A stretch of DNA of 32,069 bases from Bacteroidales bacterium (GTDB taxonomy: Bacteria > Bacteroidota > Bacteroidia > Bacteroidales > UBA4181), in contig JAISWR010000023.1 of assembly GCA_031270985.1 (NCBI GenBank), forward strand, positions 1 to 32,069, in the 5' to 3' direction. The notes below the pieces were generated by a model. That model saw only the letters and a program-made list of their open reading frames with translations. It made no database searches and was not told where the DNA came from. Positions 10,001 to 19,716 of the stretch are shown one piece after another (position 1 is the first letter of the stretch; every line of letters starts with the position of its first letter). A program made the position numbers and the translations under genes.

Positions 10001-13000
10001 CCGGTGAAGCTCTACACTCCCGGACAATCCAATGACCAGACTGCCGGCACCCAGTTCACCTCGCTATGGATCGGCGACATCAGTTTCGGCAACGAATGTA
10101 ACGAACCCGCAAAAAACGGAGGGTTGACCCACACAGGAGTCTACGGCCCCTACACCAGCTTCCCCAACCTCTCCACGCGGAGCGACCAGATCATCGATAA
10201 AAGCGACGATCCCCTGGCACTGGGCAAATACGCCAATTACGGGTTTACCTTCAACGACGCCAACAGCCTGTTTCCTTGGTACGGCGTCACCAACAACTGG
10301 TTTGCCGACCCGACGCCCACTTATAGTTACGCTGACACAATCGAGGCAGGAAAATTGGTCATCAATCTGAACTGGATAGACCAGTACGACTCCACCCACC
10401 TGCAATTTTCGGACGTCACCCTGTACAACGCAGACAAATCGCAGTCGATTTCATGGGGCAGCAGAGCGCTGTTTGCTGGCGGCAACAATAACATCAAGGT
10501 GGAATATTTTGACGGCACTAATTGGGTGCAACAAACAACATCACCGATTGTAGCTCCGACTGAGACATCTTTCAATTGGCGCATCACCATATATAATCCG
10601 GGCGCGCAATATCTGGTAAAGAACGCGTCGGTGGTTATTTCGGCGGAGGGCGCGTGCGGCGGCAAAACCTACATGCACAGCATTAACTACACGGTGGATT
10701 TCGTCACGCGGAGTGGCGCGGTGCACAAACTGTACAACGTGCATACCTACACGAGCGTGAAATGCCGCAACGAGCCGGGCATGAACATCAAGCGGACGGA
10801 GGCTTACCGCCTGAACGTCACCAAAGGCGACAGGAATAACGACGGCGAGGACGACGGCGGCTACATCGGCGGCTCTCCCACTTCCGACGGCGACACCACA
10901 AGCTATAGCGAAAAGATACGCTTGGACCGCGCCTACCAGAACGATACGCTGGTGATGATTGCCGAATCCTACCTGATGGGCTACGACGTCAGCCCATCCC
11001 CTTACTCCGCCCACGGCAACTGGGACAGGATTTACATGCTCATCAGCGACAAAAACAATAAAATCAGCCCCACCACGTTCACCCACGTCGAGACCAAAAT
11101 TGAGGTGTACCACCACTTTCCGTACGGATATGATCCCGGTCCAAATTATACGGGCAGCATCATCGGATATGCGGGAACAACGGGCGAGCAGGGCTTTCTG
11201 GAACCGGACGGCAGCATCCTCACCAGCGGCCTGCCGACATACCAGAACACGCCTGAAAGCTTCTCGCTGGGCGGCAAAACCATCGGGTGGGTGTACATTT
11301 TCAACCAGACCGGAATGCCTGCGGACAGAAAACTGACAGCCAACGACTCCATTGTGATCACCACAAAATGGCAGATCAAACCCGGCTTGCAAAGCGCCGA
11401 GCAATACACCAGCAGCCTGAAATTCTGGAACTACGCTTTCGACGGGCCGCGGGAAACCGGCGGAACAAGCGCTGTGACGCATCCGGATAATTGGTACAAA
11501 GCTTTTAAATATGTCAAAGCCGACCCCCCCACCCCCCCCAACCCCGACCTCAACTATGCCGGTACGGTGGGCGGTTACGATATGATCTCTTCGCTGCCAT
11601 ATGTGGGTGCATATCCCGACACGGAGATGCCGGTGAACCAGATGGATCCGATGACGATCTTTGAGTTCGACCTGTACACGCTCCAAATCACGCAGGAAGG
11701 GAACGGATACCAGCATTTGGGCAACAATGAGTATTTCACTCCCTACGGTTTGGGATACAACCAGCAGTTGCGGATCGGCGCGCGAGGCGCGATGAACAAC
11801 AGCACGTTCCTGTACGAACTGCGGCAACCCTATTACGTGGACAGCGTGAAGTTTACCATTCCTTACGGCTACGTGCTCCACAGCCCCATCACCTATTTCA
11901 GCTCAGGCGCCCAGGGCAACAGAGACAGCACCTATCCCTATCAGTGGTATTTCGGACCGGACGAGTACCAGGATGGCCTCAAGTCATGGGGCGCGCGGCT
12001 GACCAACAAATGGTTCACCGACCTGAGCAAGGACTACAGCCTAGCTGCCTATGATGCGAAGGATCAGATCAACGACGAAGGCTGGCACAGCGGCGGGAAT
12101 ATTCCCGTTCTGCTGACGCCCAAAGCGCCGCAGGGATTGCAAACGATCCCCGTCACCCGCTACTACCGTTCGCCGGAAGGGCTTGATCCGTACAGCCAGA
12201 CCTTCAATATCGCCGTATATAACGACGCGGCAAACTTCCTGGTGGAATACTACAATACGGAAGCCGATGCGTTCAACGACACGGTGCGCTGGCGCATCCG
12301 CGTGGAGAACCCCACCTCTGTCGTCTCCCAGAACGCTTTCAACTGCTGGCTGTACATTGACGGGGGCGACAACTTCCGCCCGCTGCACGTGCTGGACAAG
12401 GACGGCAACATCGTAAGCTCCTCCTACGCCGACCCTAACCACGATCCGAGCTTAGGTTATAAGGGCGGCCCCACCTCCAACGGCTCCAAATGGGTCGTCG
12501 TGTCCGACAACATACCGGGCGGCAAAGCAGAATATTACACCATTGTGGGACGCTACGACACGATGCCGTGCGACAGCATCCACGAAATACACGTCACGCC
12601 GTGGTTCCACGTATATGCTGACAGCACGGCGATGAACCACAAACTGGCAGGCGATCCGGAATTTTACCGCAACGATTCGGTGTGGACCACAGCGGTAGTG
12701 GGCGATCCGCAGTGGGACATGTGGCTGGGCAAAACCGATACCATCTACGCGGTACACTATCCTTCGGGCATTTCGTCGGATTTCACGCCGATGTTCCTCA
12801 CGCCGAAAGAACCCGCTTCGCCCTACACGCCCACCGGCACTCCGCCGACATACAAGTTTGGCGAAAACACCGTGGAACTCGGCACGAAATTTCCGGTGGA
12901 AGCGCTGTTGTACAGCTATCAGATCATCGGGGTGAAGGATGTAAGCGTTGACCTGATCTTCCCCAAGGGGATCATCTACGAACACGGGAGCGGCTATTAT

Positions 13001-16000
13001 CAATGGAACGGCGACACCATTGCGTTCGAGACTGCCGGAGAAACCAAGATGCAATCATTCGCCGGACTGAGCGACACGACCATCACCATCACGCTGAAAG
13101 AGCTGACGGGCAAGGACAGTATCCCGGGCATGTACAACACGATCTGGGATCAGCGCGCCGTCTATCTCCGCTTCAAGGTAAGCACGGATTGCGATCTGTT
13201 TAAAGCGGACAGCGCGCGCATCGGCATGATTGTCCATGCCAACAGGCTGTGCGGCGATCCTGCGCAAGGCGACAACGACACCATCATGGGGGGCAAGATC
13301 TACCAGAAAGGCTTCAGGTACTACGACTACGATCAAGACCTGTACCCGCCTGCGGGTCCCGACTTCGGATTCTGCAACGGACAGGAGCAGAAAACGCTGG
13401 TGACGCGGCTGGAACGTCTGGGCACGGGTGAATTTCAAACCGACACCATCAAACTGATGCTGCCGCGCTTCTTCAAGCTGGACGAAACGATCCATCCGAA
13501 CAATGCAGTACGCTACGACCAAGCGAACACCTCCCCGACCGATCCGGGAGCCACCCCGTGGGAAAAAGACGGCGACCCCATCTACTACTACGCGACATAC
13601 AACGTGCCGTGGGAAGGCGACCCGACGGACAGGACAAAGGATTCCACGGTCATCAAATGGGCTGTGCCGCGCAAATACTCCATGGAATGGCTGAGAAACC
13701 TCACCATCGCCTATGAGATAGACATTGTGCTGGACACCAGCTTACCGCTCAACGAATATAGCTACGCGCACACCGCCAACATCTTCGTGGTGAGCGGCGC
13801 CGATTCCACCTGTTCATCGGCGGCTACGGCGGGACGCATCCTCTCGCGGGAAAGCGCCGACCTGTACATCCACACCGCGCGCGTTGGGCTGGCAAAGGAA
13901 ACGAGCTGGGAGCTGGATCCGGCCAAACCATCGGACTTCATCGTCACCAACACCTATACCATCCACAACTACAGCACGGGGTACATCAGCAACATCAAGC
14001 TGAGCGACGATCTGTACGACATGTACCTGAACGCCTCGGGTTTTCCCGAAGTGGACATGGACACCACGTTCGTCATCACCGTGAAGGGGCCTGTCAACAC
14101 GTCGGGGACTTCGGATACGCTGGCGGTAACAAGCCGGTTCATGGGCAACGGCAACATCATCTCCTCGGGTATGTTGCGCGGCGACACCACCGTAGTGGTG
14201 ACCATGCAGTACCGCGCCACGCCGAACATTAACTACACCGGTGTGAAATACAAGAACAACGCCACCATTTCCGCATACAACCAACTGTCGTGCGCCACGG
14301 CGGACACCTCCACCTGGTCGCCGGACTCGCTGACCTACGTGAGAATCAAAAATCCCGACAAGAGCAGTGCGATAGACAGCATCATGATACAAATCAAGGA
14401 TTCGCTGGCGCTAAAAACGGATTTTTCGCGAGAGGTGGACAATCTCTATGTGCGATCGGATCCGCAATATCAGGAATCGCCTGAGCCGGAGGCGTCACAG
14501 GGCGACCGCGAGCCGTCGAACAACAAGATCATGACGCCGATACAGTTCAACACGTTCCGGTTCTATACGGGCGACAACCGCCAACTGCCGTTCTACAACA
14601 TTCTCGAAAATGTGGGTCAGCACACGCTGATTGTGGAACGACTGGGCGATCCGCGCTCGGATGTGGACATTGCCTTCGTGGGGTGGCCTGACCGCGCCAA
14701 CAGCTACCATCTGTCGTGGTTGCTCGCCACCGACTCGCTGGCCTGGGTAGGCACGGCGGCAGACTGCGGCGTGGACGCATGGGTACAGCATGGCAGCATG
14801 GACTTCACCATCCCGCACGGCGACTTCATAGACTACAAAGGGAGCACCTACGCCAGAGCCAACGTGGTGGTGAACATTGTGGACGACGACCGCTACGAGC
14901 CGGCGGAGACATTCTACACCTACCTGCACGACGCCCGCATAAACGTCAGTCCGAGCACGCCGGTAGCGCTGATAGACGACACGGTATCGATTGCCATCAG
15001 AGCCAACGACAGCCGTCCTTATCTGGAGATTTTCGCGATGGAAGATTCCATCAAGGAAGGCACCGACGTGGTTTCGCCGGGCGTGTACGGTCTCAAGCCG
15101 ATGACGTTCAAGGTGAAACTGAGCAATCCCACCTACCAGACGGTGACGACGGACTGGGCGACGCTACCGCCGACGGGCGGCTACACCACCGCCACGTTCC
15201 AACAGGCGCTGGGCAGCCTCATCTTCGACAAAAACTGCGCGGCGATCGATCCGGTGACGCTGCTTCCGCTGGAAGACACCGTGAAATTCGTCACGGTGGA
15301 GGTGTGGAAAGACAGCATCCCCGAAACGGCGCTGGACGCTCAGGTGAAAATCAGCAACTGGAAAGTGGATACTTACGTAAACAGCTCAATGATAAACAAC
15401 GTGTACACGCGACCGAACACCACCACTGCCAAAACGGTGATTGTGGACGACGACATCAAGATAGACACGCTGCTGCTTCGCACGCTCATCTGCAAGGCCG
15501 ACAGCACGGGCGCCATCACTATTGAAGCGCGCGGCGGCGAAATAAGGGCGTCGGGCGGCTACCACTTCACGTGGACAGGGCCGGGCGGATTCGGGACGCA
15601 CCACTTCACGCCGAGCACAACGGAGAGTATCAACAATCTTGCGGCAGGCATCTACACGGTGACCGTTGCCGACGTATGGAGTCAGGCGACAGACACCACC
15701 TTCACGATAGAAGTGATAGAGCCGGCGGACAAACTGATCATCACGAGGGATTTGGTCAAAGACGTGACCTGCTACAGCGGCTCCGACGGGGCAATAGAAA
15801 TCACGACGTCGGGCGGCTGGAACTTTACGCCCTACCTGCCCGTGCCGCCCTACGCATACGCATGGACGAAAAAGGATTCGGCATACTTCACCGCTACCAC
15901 GGATGACATTGATTCGCTGATGCACGGCGTATATTACATCATGGCAGAGGATTCGGCAGGCTGCCGCGCCTACGACACCATCACCATCTGGCAACCCTAC

Positions 16001-17059
16001 CCGCTGGAATTTTCCAAAGCGGCAACGGTGGAAAACGTCATCTGTAAATATGACGCCAACGGCACGGTGAGCATCGGGGTGAAGAACGGTAACTTCTTCA
16101 AGCCGTGGGAAAACGGCGGCAAACCGTATCTGATCCACTGGGCAGGCTCCAAGGGCTACACGAACATCAACAACGACAGCATCATTACGGGGCTTGTCGC
16201 CGACGAATACATCGTCACGGTGCACGACAACGGATGCGAAACCATCAAAGATACGCTGACGGTGTTCGAGCCGGAAAGGGAACTGCAGCTGTACCTTGAT
16301 TCGCTGGGCAGGGTAGCCTGCGTAGGCGACGCCACGGGGACAGTGATACTGCACGCGGAAGGCGGATGGAACAAAGTGACGCCGTACCTGTATGACTGGA
16401 CAGGCGCTTCTCCGGAAACGGGTCTCGGTCTGGACCAACGCAACGACCTGCCGGCAGGCAACTATCAGGTGCTGGTGAGCGACAGCACGGGATGCGACAG
16501 GGGTATCGACATACCGCTAAGTTTCACGGTGGTAGAGCCGGCGCAAAAGTTAGTAGTCAGCGGAGTTGCGTATGACGAAACGCACCAAAACGGCAACGAC
16601 GGCAAAATCATTGTCACGGTGACGGGCGGTATTCTCAACTGCCTGACCGACCCGGCCTACATCTGCGGTCAGGAGCCGCTGTACCACTACATATGGGCTG
16701 ATGTTGCGGCAAACGTGAAAGATCGCTACTTCCTCGAACACGGTCAGTACGAACTGTCCGTGATCGACGGCTGGGACTGCCTTGTGACGGACACGTTCTT
16801 CATCGACGAGCCGTTAGTGATAGACGACCTACCGAACATCTTCACACCTAACGGCGACGGTGTTAATGATATTTTCCTGCCCAATTTCCATATTCAGGTG
16901 CATAACCGCTATGGACTGCTTCTGTATGAAGGGAAAGACGGCTGGGACGGTCGCTACAAAGGAGAATTAATGCCCCCGGGCACATATTTCTACATCCTCA
17001 TCGACGAAACGACAGGAAAGGAATACAAAAGCTCGGTAATATTGCAGGGAGATAGGTAA
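7100..17059 (+). CDS. Giant T9SS type B surface protein (3319 aa) with Calx-beta and SprB repeats
   Basis: A very large secreted protein. The signal peptide ends at DAQA-Q (about residue 27). Two Calx-beta-like domains lie near 189-330 and 334-490, with acidic endings such as DDNIYEIKETFTLEL and DDIEEDDEKFTV. Residues about 490-2490 are repetitive beta-rich sequence with DUF11-like stretches (TNTYTIHNYSTGYISN) that I cannot assign firmly. Two further Calx-beta-like domains follow (about 2498-2640, 2640-2790). Five SprB-type repeats of about 90 residues start near 2795, 2887, 2979, 3071 and 3157. The type B CHU_C sorting domain occupies 3244-3319 (IFTPNGDGVNDIFL, GWDGRYKG). By analogy with SprB it is probably a long adhesin moved by or attached to the surface; Calx-beta domains suggest calcium binding. 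A porP/sprF-like gene starts 29 bp downstream. A C7-A-C8 tract at 11524-11539 sits in frame and could slip. No frameshift is present here. Confidence 0.92.
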   Translation: MTKYYLLLKSFILCAILIFAAFDDAQAQSPIRLSKKVNSLISNGITVSVKMDYKIGNGPDTLMNLYLLDNIKSAFANVATVTRISTATLSTDSVYANPPIINPLNNGDVASLLTFANPATGFIKPNDTIRLTVTYAIRPNAKFPSYGVPGFTAYIQAFDLFGNQTEAESRNGNVPGGFQEIGSVTVIPIVVVAIEGQPNPSTDEYAMEELSYRITRKGQRSYQGSNIRATFAPVAVSGTFPATIAQGGAMPPGPTLPGYDAWTESLINNLNFAADATDSVRTLKVKIYDDNIYEIKETFTLELEPNTSYSAPNNNLVFLQKKITTTINMDEPVPAFELTDVNGQNKYLEGTADTNPYNAGTNIDNSHYGGPGTEVTVKATIKFPYYKAVNVPISIVATGGANAGTDLANALDFFVYTTAPSAGLPRSGTITFPAGATEAFFKFKIKMDDIEEDDEKFTVKANLASKELADIGRSTLAYTIRDDDKRQVIWMDSNTPPISPFSLGGLLNKPLHKGSEIRDTVDIDFYVVEGLYGTVKVQVTMPKGVALDAGSVINPTTNPKGATMRDFKLLTSPVSADPTGATTYEFVPVTGSELRTGDRVHFRFTRHATCNAVMGPVEDMVRIQYGTILTGNLYAKDILDKKGLVDKFYYSYKVAEGNLSMQVTKGDVLLFPTEADTVGKIQTIKFTNNGDGLITSANLKVELDFIQAIINRLMDNTDGTQGVRFTGSLGSVHVTPTQDIANRKWTIAITDAMLQLTGNGNKYLDNGEWFTVSYEVRPQSKKKLNGVVDCGLKEENIKYHWRCKSPVNSTGYKVSVELYRPSGKPALGYGTFTNPAVLYEDGLTENIYTFELINNGNAIAYNTRVPIFHNWEGSYRYKNENIDSVVVEVNNRRYSVVGASGHNGTPFLPNYSSSITVDFKYLQGNITAAGNYKFLVGPLPANPTELLYGEFIKVSEIATITIYTTRQPVKLYTPGQSNDQTAGTQFTSLWIGDISFGNECNEPAKNGGLTHTGVYGPYTSFPNLSTRSDQIIDKSDDPLALGKYANYGFTFNDANSLFPWYGVTNNWFADPTPTYSYADTIEAGKLVINLNWIDQYDSTHLQFSDVTLYNADKSQSISWGSRALFAGGNNNIKVEYFDGTNWVQQTTSPIVAPTETSFNWRITIYNPGAQYLVKNASVVISAEGACGGKTYMHSINYTVDFVTRSGAVHKLYNVHTYTSVKCRNEPGMNIKRTEAYRLNVTKGDRNNDGEDDGGYIGGSPTSDGDTTSYSEKIRLDRAYQNDTLVMIAESYLMGYDVSPSPYSAHGNWDRIYMLISDKNNKISPTTFTHVETKIEVYHHFPYGYDPGPNYTGSIIGYAGTTGEQGFLEPDGSILTSGLPTYQNTPESFSLGGKTIGWVYIFNQTGMPADRKLTANDSIVITTKWQIKPGLQSAEQYTSSLKFWNYAFDGPRETGGTSAVTHPDNWYKAFKYVKADPPTPPNPDLNYAGTVGGYDMISSLPYVGAYPDTEMPVNQMDPMTIFEFDLYTLQITQEGNGYQHLGNNEYFTPYGLGYNQQLRIGARGAMNNSTFLYELRQPYYVDSVKFTIPYGYVLHSPITYFSSGAQGNRDSTYPYQWYFGPDEYQDGLKSWGARLTNKWFTDLSKDYSLAAYDAKDQINDEGWHSGGNIPVLLTPKAPQGLQTIPVTRYYRSPEGLDPYSQTFNIAVYNDAANFLVEYYNTEADAFNDTVRWRIRVENPTSVVSQNAFNCWLYIDGGDNFRPLHVLDKDGNIVSSSYADPNHDPSLGYKGGPTSNGSKWVVVSDNIPGGKAEYYTIVGRYDTMPCDSIHEIHVTPWFHVYADSTAMNHKLAGDPEFYRNDSVWTTAVVGDPQWDMWLGKTDTIYAVHYPSGISSDFTPMFLTPKEPASPYTPTGTPPTYKFGENTVELGTKFPVEALLYSYQIIGVKDVSVDLIFPKGIIYEHGSGYYQWNGDTIAFETAGETKMQSFAGLSDTTITITLKELTGKDSIPGMYNTIWDQRAVYLRFKVSTDCDLFKADSARIGMIVHANRLCGDPAQGDNDTIMGGKIYQKGFRYYDYDQDLYPPAGPDFGFCNGQEQKTLVTRLERLGTGEFQTDTIKLMLPRFFKLDETIHPNNAVRYDQANTSPTDPGATPWEKDGDPIYYYATYNVPWEGDPTDRTKDSTVIKWAVPRKYSMEWLRNLTIAYEIDIVLDTSLPLNEYSYAHTANIFVVSGADSTCSSAATAGRILSRESADLYIHTARVGLAKETSWELDPAKPSDFIVTNTYTIHNYSTGYISNIKLSDDLYDMYLNASGFPEVDMDTTFVITVKGPVNTSGTSDTLAVTSRFMGNGNIISSGMLRGDTTVVVTMQYRATPNINYTGVKYKNNATISAYNQLSCATADTSTWSPDSLTYVRIKNPDKSSAIDSIMIQIKDSLALKTDFSREVDNLYVRSDPQYQESPEPEASQGDREPSNNKIMTPIQFNTFRFYTGDNRQLPFYNILENVGQHTLIVERLGDPRSDVDIAFVGWPDRANSYHLSWLLATDSLAWVGTAADCGVDAWVQHGSMDFTIPHGDFIDYKGSTYARANVVVNIVDDDRYEPAETFYTYLHDARINVSPSTPVALIDDTVSIAIRANDSRPYLEIFAMEDSIKEGTDVVSPGVYGLKPMTFKVKLSNPTYQTVTTDWATLPPTGGYTTATFQQALGSLIFDKNCAAIDPVTLLPLEDTVKFVTVEVWKDSIPETALDAQVKISNWKVDTYVNSSMINNVYTRPNTTTAKTVIVDDDIKIDTLLLRTLICKADSTGAITIEARGGEIRASGGYHFTWTGPGGFGTHHFTPSTTESINNLAAGIYTVTVADVWSQATDTTFTIEVIEPADKLIITRDLVKDVTCYSGSDGAIEITTSGGWNFTPYLPVPPYAYAWTKKDSAYFTATTDDIDSLMHGVYYIMAEDSAGCRAYDTITIWQPYPLEFSKAATVENVICKYDANGTVSIGVKNGNFFKPWENGGKPYLIHWAGSKGYTNINNDSIITGLVADEYIVTVHDNGCETIKDTLTVFEPERELQLYLDSLGRVACVGDATGTVILHAEGGWNKVTPYLYDWTGASPETGLGLDQRNDLPAGNYQVLVSDSTGCDRGIDIPLSFTVVEPAQKLVVSGVAYDETHQNGNDGKIIVTVTGGILNCLTDPAYICGQEPLYHYIWADVAANVKDRYFLEHGQYELSVIDGWDCLVTDTFFIDEPLVIDDLPNIFTPNGDGVNDIFLPNFHIQVHNRYGLLLYEGKDGWDGRYKGELMPPGTYFYILIDETTGKEYKSSVILQGDR

Positions 17060-17088
17060 TTTACACTATATCAAGATCATAAAAAATT

Positions 17089-18048
17089 ATGAAGGGATTA
17101 AAATGTACGAAGAAAAATACCATACGGGTGAAAACAGCGCTTTTTGCCTGTATGGTGTTCCTTTCCGCCGGTGTATCGGGTCAAACTGATATATTGCTGA
17201 GCCAACAAATGTTCAGCCGCATCAATTACAATCCTGCATCCACCGGCCTGTCCGAAGATTTAAATTTTTTCATGCTGGCGCGGCAACAATGGGTAGGGTT
17301 CAAATCGGCGCCGGCAACGGTGGTGATCAACGGACACACGTTTATTCCCTGGACACAGTCGGGATGGGGTTTTTCGCTGATTGGCGACATGCTGGGCATT
17401 GAAAAGAGCGTCAATCCGAAAATCAGGTACGCCTTTCACCTGCCGCTTGTGCAACTCAAATCATCGCTTTCGTTCGGCATCGGGGTGGGCGCCATGGTGA
17501 AAACATACAACTTCGACAAGGCGGTGTATGAAAATCCCAACGACCCCGAAAGGCAATACGGCAACCAAAGCCAGACGAAACCCGACTTTGATTTCGGATT
17601 GGAATACAATTCAAAATACTTCAACGTGGGTACGGCAGTGACGCATCTGGGCAACAAAAGGAAGAACTCCCGCACTACGGAAAGTATCCCGCATTATTAC
17701 CTGTACGGACGCGGAATGTTCGACATCAACCCGAACTGGCAAATCACGCCGGCCATATCGTGGCTGACGACCAAAAGCGTCAACCTGATAGAGGGCAACG
17801 TGACGGTGTTCATGAAAAAGAAATTCTGGGGAGGCGTTTCCTACCGCGTCAATGAATCGCTGGTATTTCTGGCGGGGGCTTACATCGGCAACCAACTGAT
17901 GCTGGGCTATTCGTACGACTACAGCACCACCACGCTGGCCCGACATGAAAACGGTTCGCACGAAATTATGCTTTCGATACGGATACCGCAACCACAAAAA
18001 AGTATGCGCGCCACACGCATGAGGGAATGTTACCACAGTTGGTGGTAA
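17089..18048 (+). CDS. PorP/SprF family type IX secretion membrane protein (second copy)
   Basis: 319 residues. The N-terminus has a basic stretch, then a hydrophobic signal segment (ALFACMVFLSAGVSGQ). The mature start carries the family signature: DILLSQQMFSRINYNPASTG and ARQQWVGFKSAP. The rest reads as alternating beta strands of an outer-membrane barrel (SSLSFGIGVGAM, FWGGVSYRVNESLVFLAGAY). It lies 29 bp after the giant type B protein, its probable client, and 35 bp before the start chosen for the GH20 gene. It is clearly paralogous to 5444-6391, so each type B substrate in this window has its own PorP/SprF partner. Confidence 0.92.
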   Translation: MKGLKCTKKNTIRVKTALFACMVFLSAGVSGQTDILLSQQMFSRINYNPASTGLSEDLNFFMLARQQWVGFKSAPATVVINGHTFIPWTQSGWGFSLIGDMLGIEKSVNPKIRYAFHLPLVQLKSSLSFGIGVGAMVKTYNFDKAVYENPNDPERQYGNQSQTKPDFDFGLEYNSKYFNVGTAVTHLGNKRKNSRTTESIPHYYLYGRGMFDINPNWQITPAISWLTTKSVNLIEGNVTVFMKKKFWGGVSYRVNESLVFLAGAYIGNQLMLGYSYDYSTTTLARHENGSHEIMLSIRIPQPQKSMRATRMRECYHSWW

Positions 18049-18083
18049 GGATATACGGCTGTTGTCATTGTAACGATATAAAA

Positions 18084-19712
18084 ATGAAAAGGTTATTTTT
18101 TATTTTTGTTTTTTGTAGCTATTTTGTTTCCAGCACAGCACAGAACGCATATAACATTGTTCCTCAACCTGTAATAGTAAAATCTCAGGCGGATAAGTTT
18201 GTGTTCAACAAGGGCACTCGCGTTATCATACCTGAGGGTGATCCTGCCATGCACAACGCATCATTTGCGTTGATAGAACGGTTCATGACGGCGTCCGACA
18301 TTGCGTTGAAAGAAGAAACGCTTTCGGAGGAAAACAAGGATATGACCAACGCGGTGTTTTTTAAGACGGATCCTAAAATGACCAACAAGGAAGGATACCG
18401 GTTGAAAATCACCAAAGAGCGCATTGAGGTCGAAGCGGCCGAAGCCGTCGGATTTTTTTACGCCATGCAGACCATACGGCAATTGCTGCCGCCCGAGATA
18501 GAAAAAAGTACGACTTCCGGCGTAGAATGGGCTGTTCCGTGCGTCGAAATAGAAGATGCGCCGAGATACGCCTATCGCGGGCTGATGGTGGACGTGAGCC
18601 GGCATTTTTCGAGCGTTAAGGACGTGAAACGCTATATCGATCTGCTGGCATTCCACAAAATCAACACATTCCACTGGCATCTGACCGATGATCAGGGATG
18701 GCGCATCGAAATAAAAAAATACCCGAAATTATCTGAAATCAGCGCATGGCGCTATCGCACGCTGATAGGCCACGGCAACGCCGCCGCCAAAGACCGGAAG
18801 TACAAACAAGAACGCTACGGCGGCTTTTATACGCAGGAAGAAATTAAGGACGTGGTGGCATACGCCGGAAAAAAGTTCGTCACCATCATTCCGGAAATAG
18901 AAATGCCGGGTCATGCACTGGCAGCGCTGACCGCATATCCGGAATTATCCTGCACGGGCGGTCCTTTTGAAGTGGAAGGCAACTGGGGCATTTTCAACGA
19001 TATATATTGTACGCGAGATGAAACGTTCCGCTTTCTGGAAGACGTTCTTTCGGAAGTGATGGAATTATTTCCGGGAACATACGTCCATATTGGCGGCGAC
19101 GAAGCAAAAAAAACACGCTGGGAACGCTGTCATCACTGTCAAAGCAAAATCAATGAGCTTGGTTTGAAAAATGAAGAAGAACTGCAAAGCTGGTTCATCA
19201 CACGTATCGAGAAATTTGTCCGCTCCAAAGGCCGCCGAATCATCGGATGGGAAGAAGTGACGGAAGGCGGAATATCTCCGGAAGTCACTGTCATGGCATG
19301 GCGGGGCATACAAAAAGGCATCACAGCGGCCAGACAGGGACATGATGTGATCATGGCGCCGCAAACGTTCTGTTATCTTGATTATTACCAATCCAAAGAT
19401 CGCGAAACGGAACCCTTAGCCAACGGTGGATACCTCCCGCTGGACAAAGTGTACTCGTTTGATCCCACGCCGCAGGAACTGAGCGCCCAAGAAGCCAAAC
19501 ATATACTCGGCGGACAAGCCAACCTGTGGCGCGAATATATTCCCGCAGAAACGCATCTTGAATACATGCTGTTTCCCAGACTTGCCGCACTCGCCGAGGC
19601 GGTGTGGAGCAGCAGGGACGGAAAAGATTACGAGGATTTCAAAAAACGGCTCGTGTCCGGAGTGCTGAAACATTATGCCGCCCTCGGTATAAATTACGCA
19701 AACCATCCGTAA
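18084..19712 (+). CDS. Secreted GH20 beta-N-acetylhexosaminidase
   Basis: 542 residues from the ATG at 18084. An in-frame ATG at 18027 would overlap the preceding gene and spoil the signal peptide MKRLFFIFVFCSYFVSSTAQ, so the later start is preferred. An N-terminal GH20b-like domain (about 22-150) is followed by the GH20 TIM barrel (about 155-500). Catalytic-domain motifs seen are YRGLMVDVSRHF, HWHLTDDQGWR, PEIEMPGHALAAL and the active-site HIGGDE with D339 and E340. Later motifs are GWEEV, VMAWRG, LGGQANLWREYI and FPRLAALAEAVWS. GH20 enzymes release terminal GlcNAc or GalNAc by substrate-assisted catalysis; likely substrates are chitin oligomers, host glycans or muropeptides. It is the last gene of the second T9SS module. 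No C-terminal T9SS sorting domain is visible, so it is probably periplasmic or exported by Sec alone. Confidence 0.93.
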   Translation: MKRLFFIFVFCSYFVSSTAQNAYNIVPQPVIVKSQADKFVFNKGTRVIIPEGDPAMHNASFALIERFMTASDIALKEETLSEENKDMTNAVFFKTDPKMTNKEGYRLKITKERIEVEAAEAVGFFYAMQTIRQLLPPEIEKSTTSGVEWAVPCVEIEDAPRYAYRGLMVDVSRHFSSVKDVKRYIDLLAFHKINTFHWHLTDDQGWRIEIKKYPKLSEISAWRYRTLIGHGNAAAKDRKYKQERYGGFYTQEEIKDVVAYAGKKFVTIIPEIEMPGHALAALTAYPELSCTGGPFEVEGNWGIFNDIYCTRDETFRFLEDVLSEVMELFPGTYVHIGGDEAKKTRWERCHHCQSKINELGLKNEEELQSWFITRIEKFVRSKGRRIIGWEEVTEGGISPEVTVMAWRGIQKGITAARQGHDVIMAPQTFCYLDYYQSKDRETEPLANGGYLPLDKVYSFDPTPQELSAQEAKHILGGQANLWREYIPAETHLEYMLFPRLAALAEAVWSSRDGKDYEDFKKRLVSGVLKHYAALGINYANHP

Positions 19713-19716
19713 CCAG

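Noticed and set aside
10541-11881. Antisense open frame of 446 codons inside the giant adhesin gene
   Set aside because: It is a shadow of the GC-rich sense frame; its composition (Val/His/Arg rich) matches no protein family.
15386-16438. Antisense open frame of 350 codons opposite the SprB repeats
   Set aside because: Same reason: complementary reading of a strong sense gene.
18027-18083. Upstream ATG for the GH20 gene
   Set aside because: It overlaps the preceding gene and adds a cysteine-rich tail before a perfect signal peptide starting at 18084.
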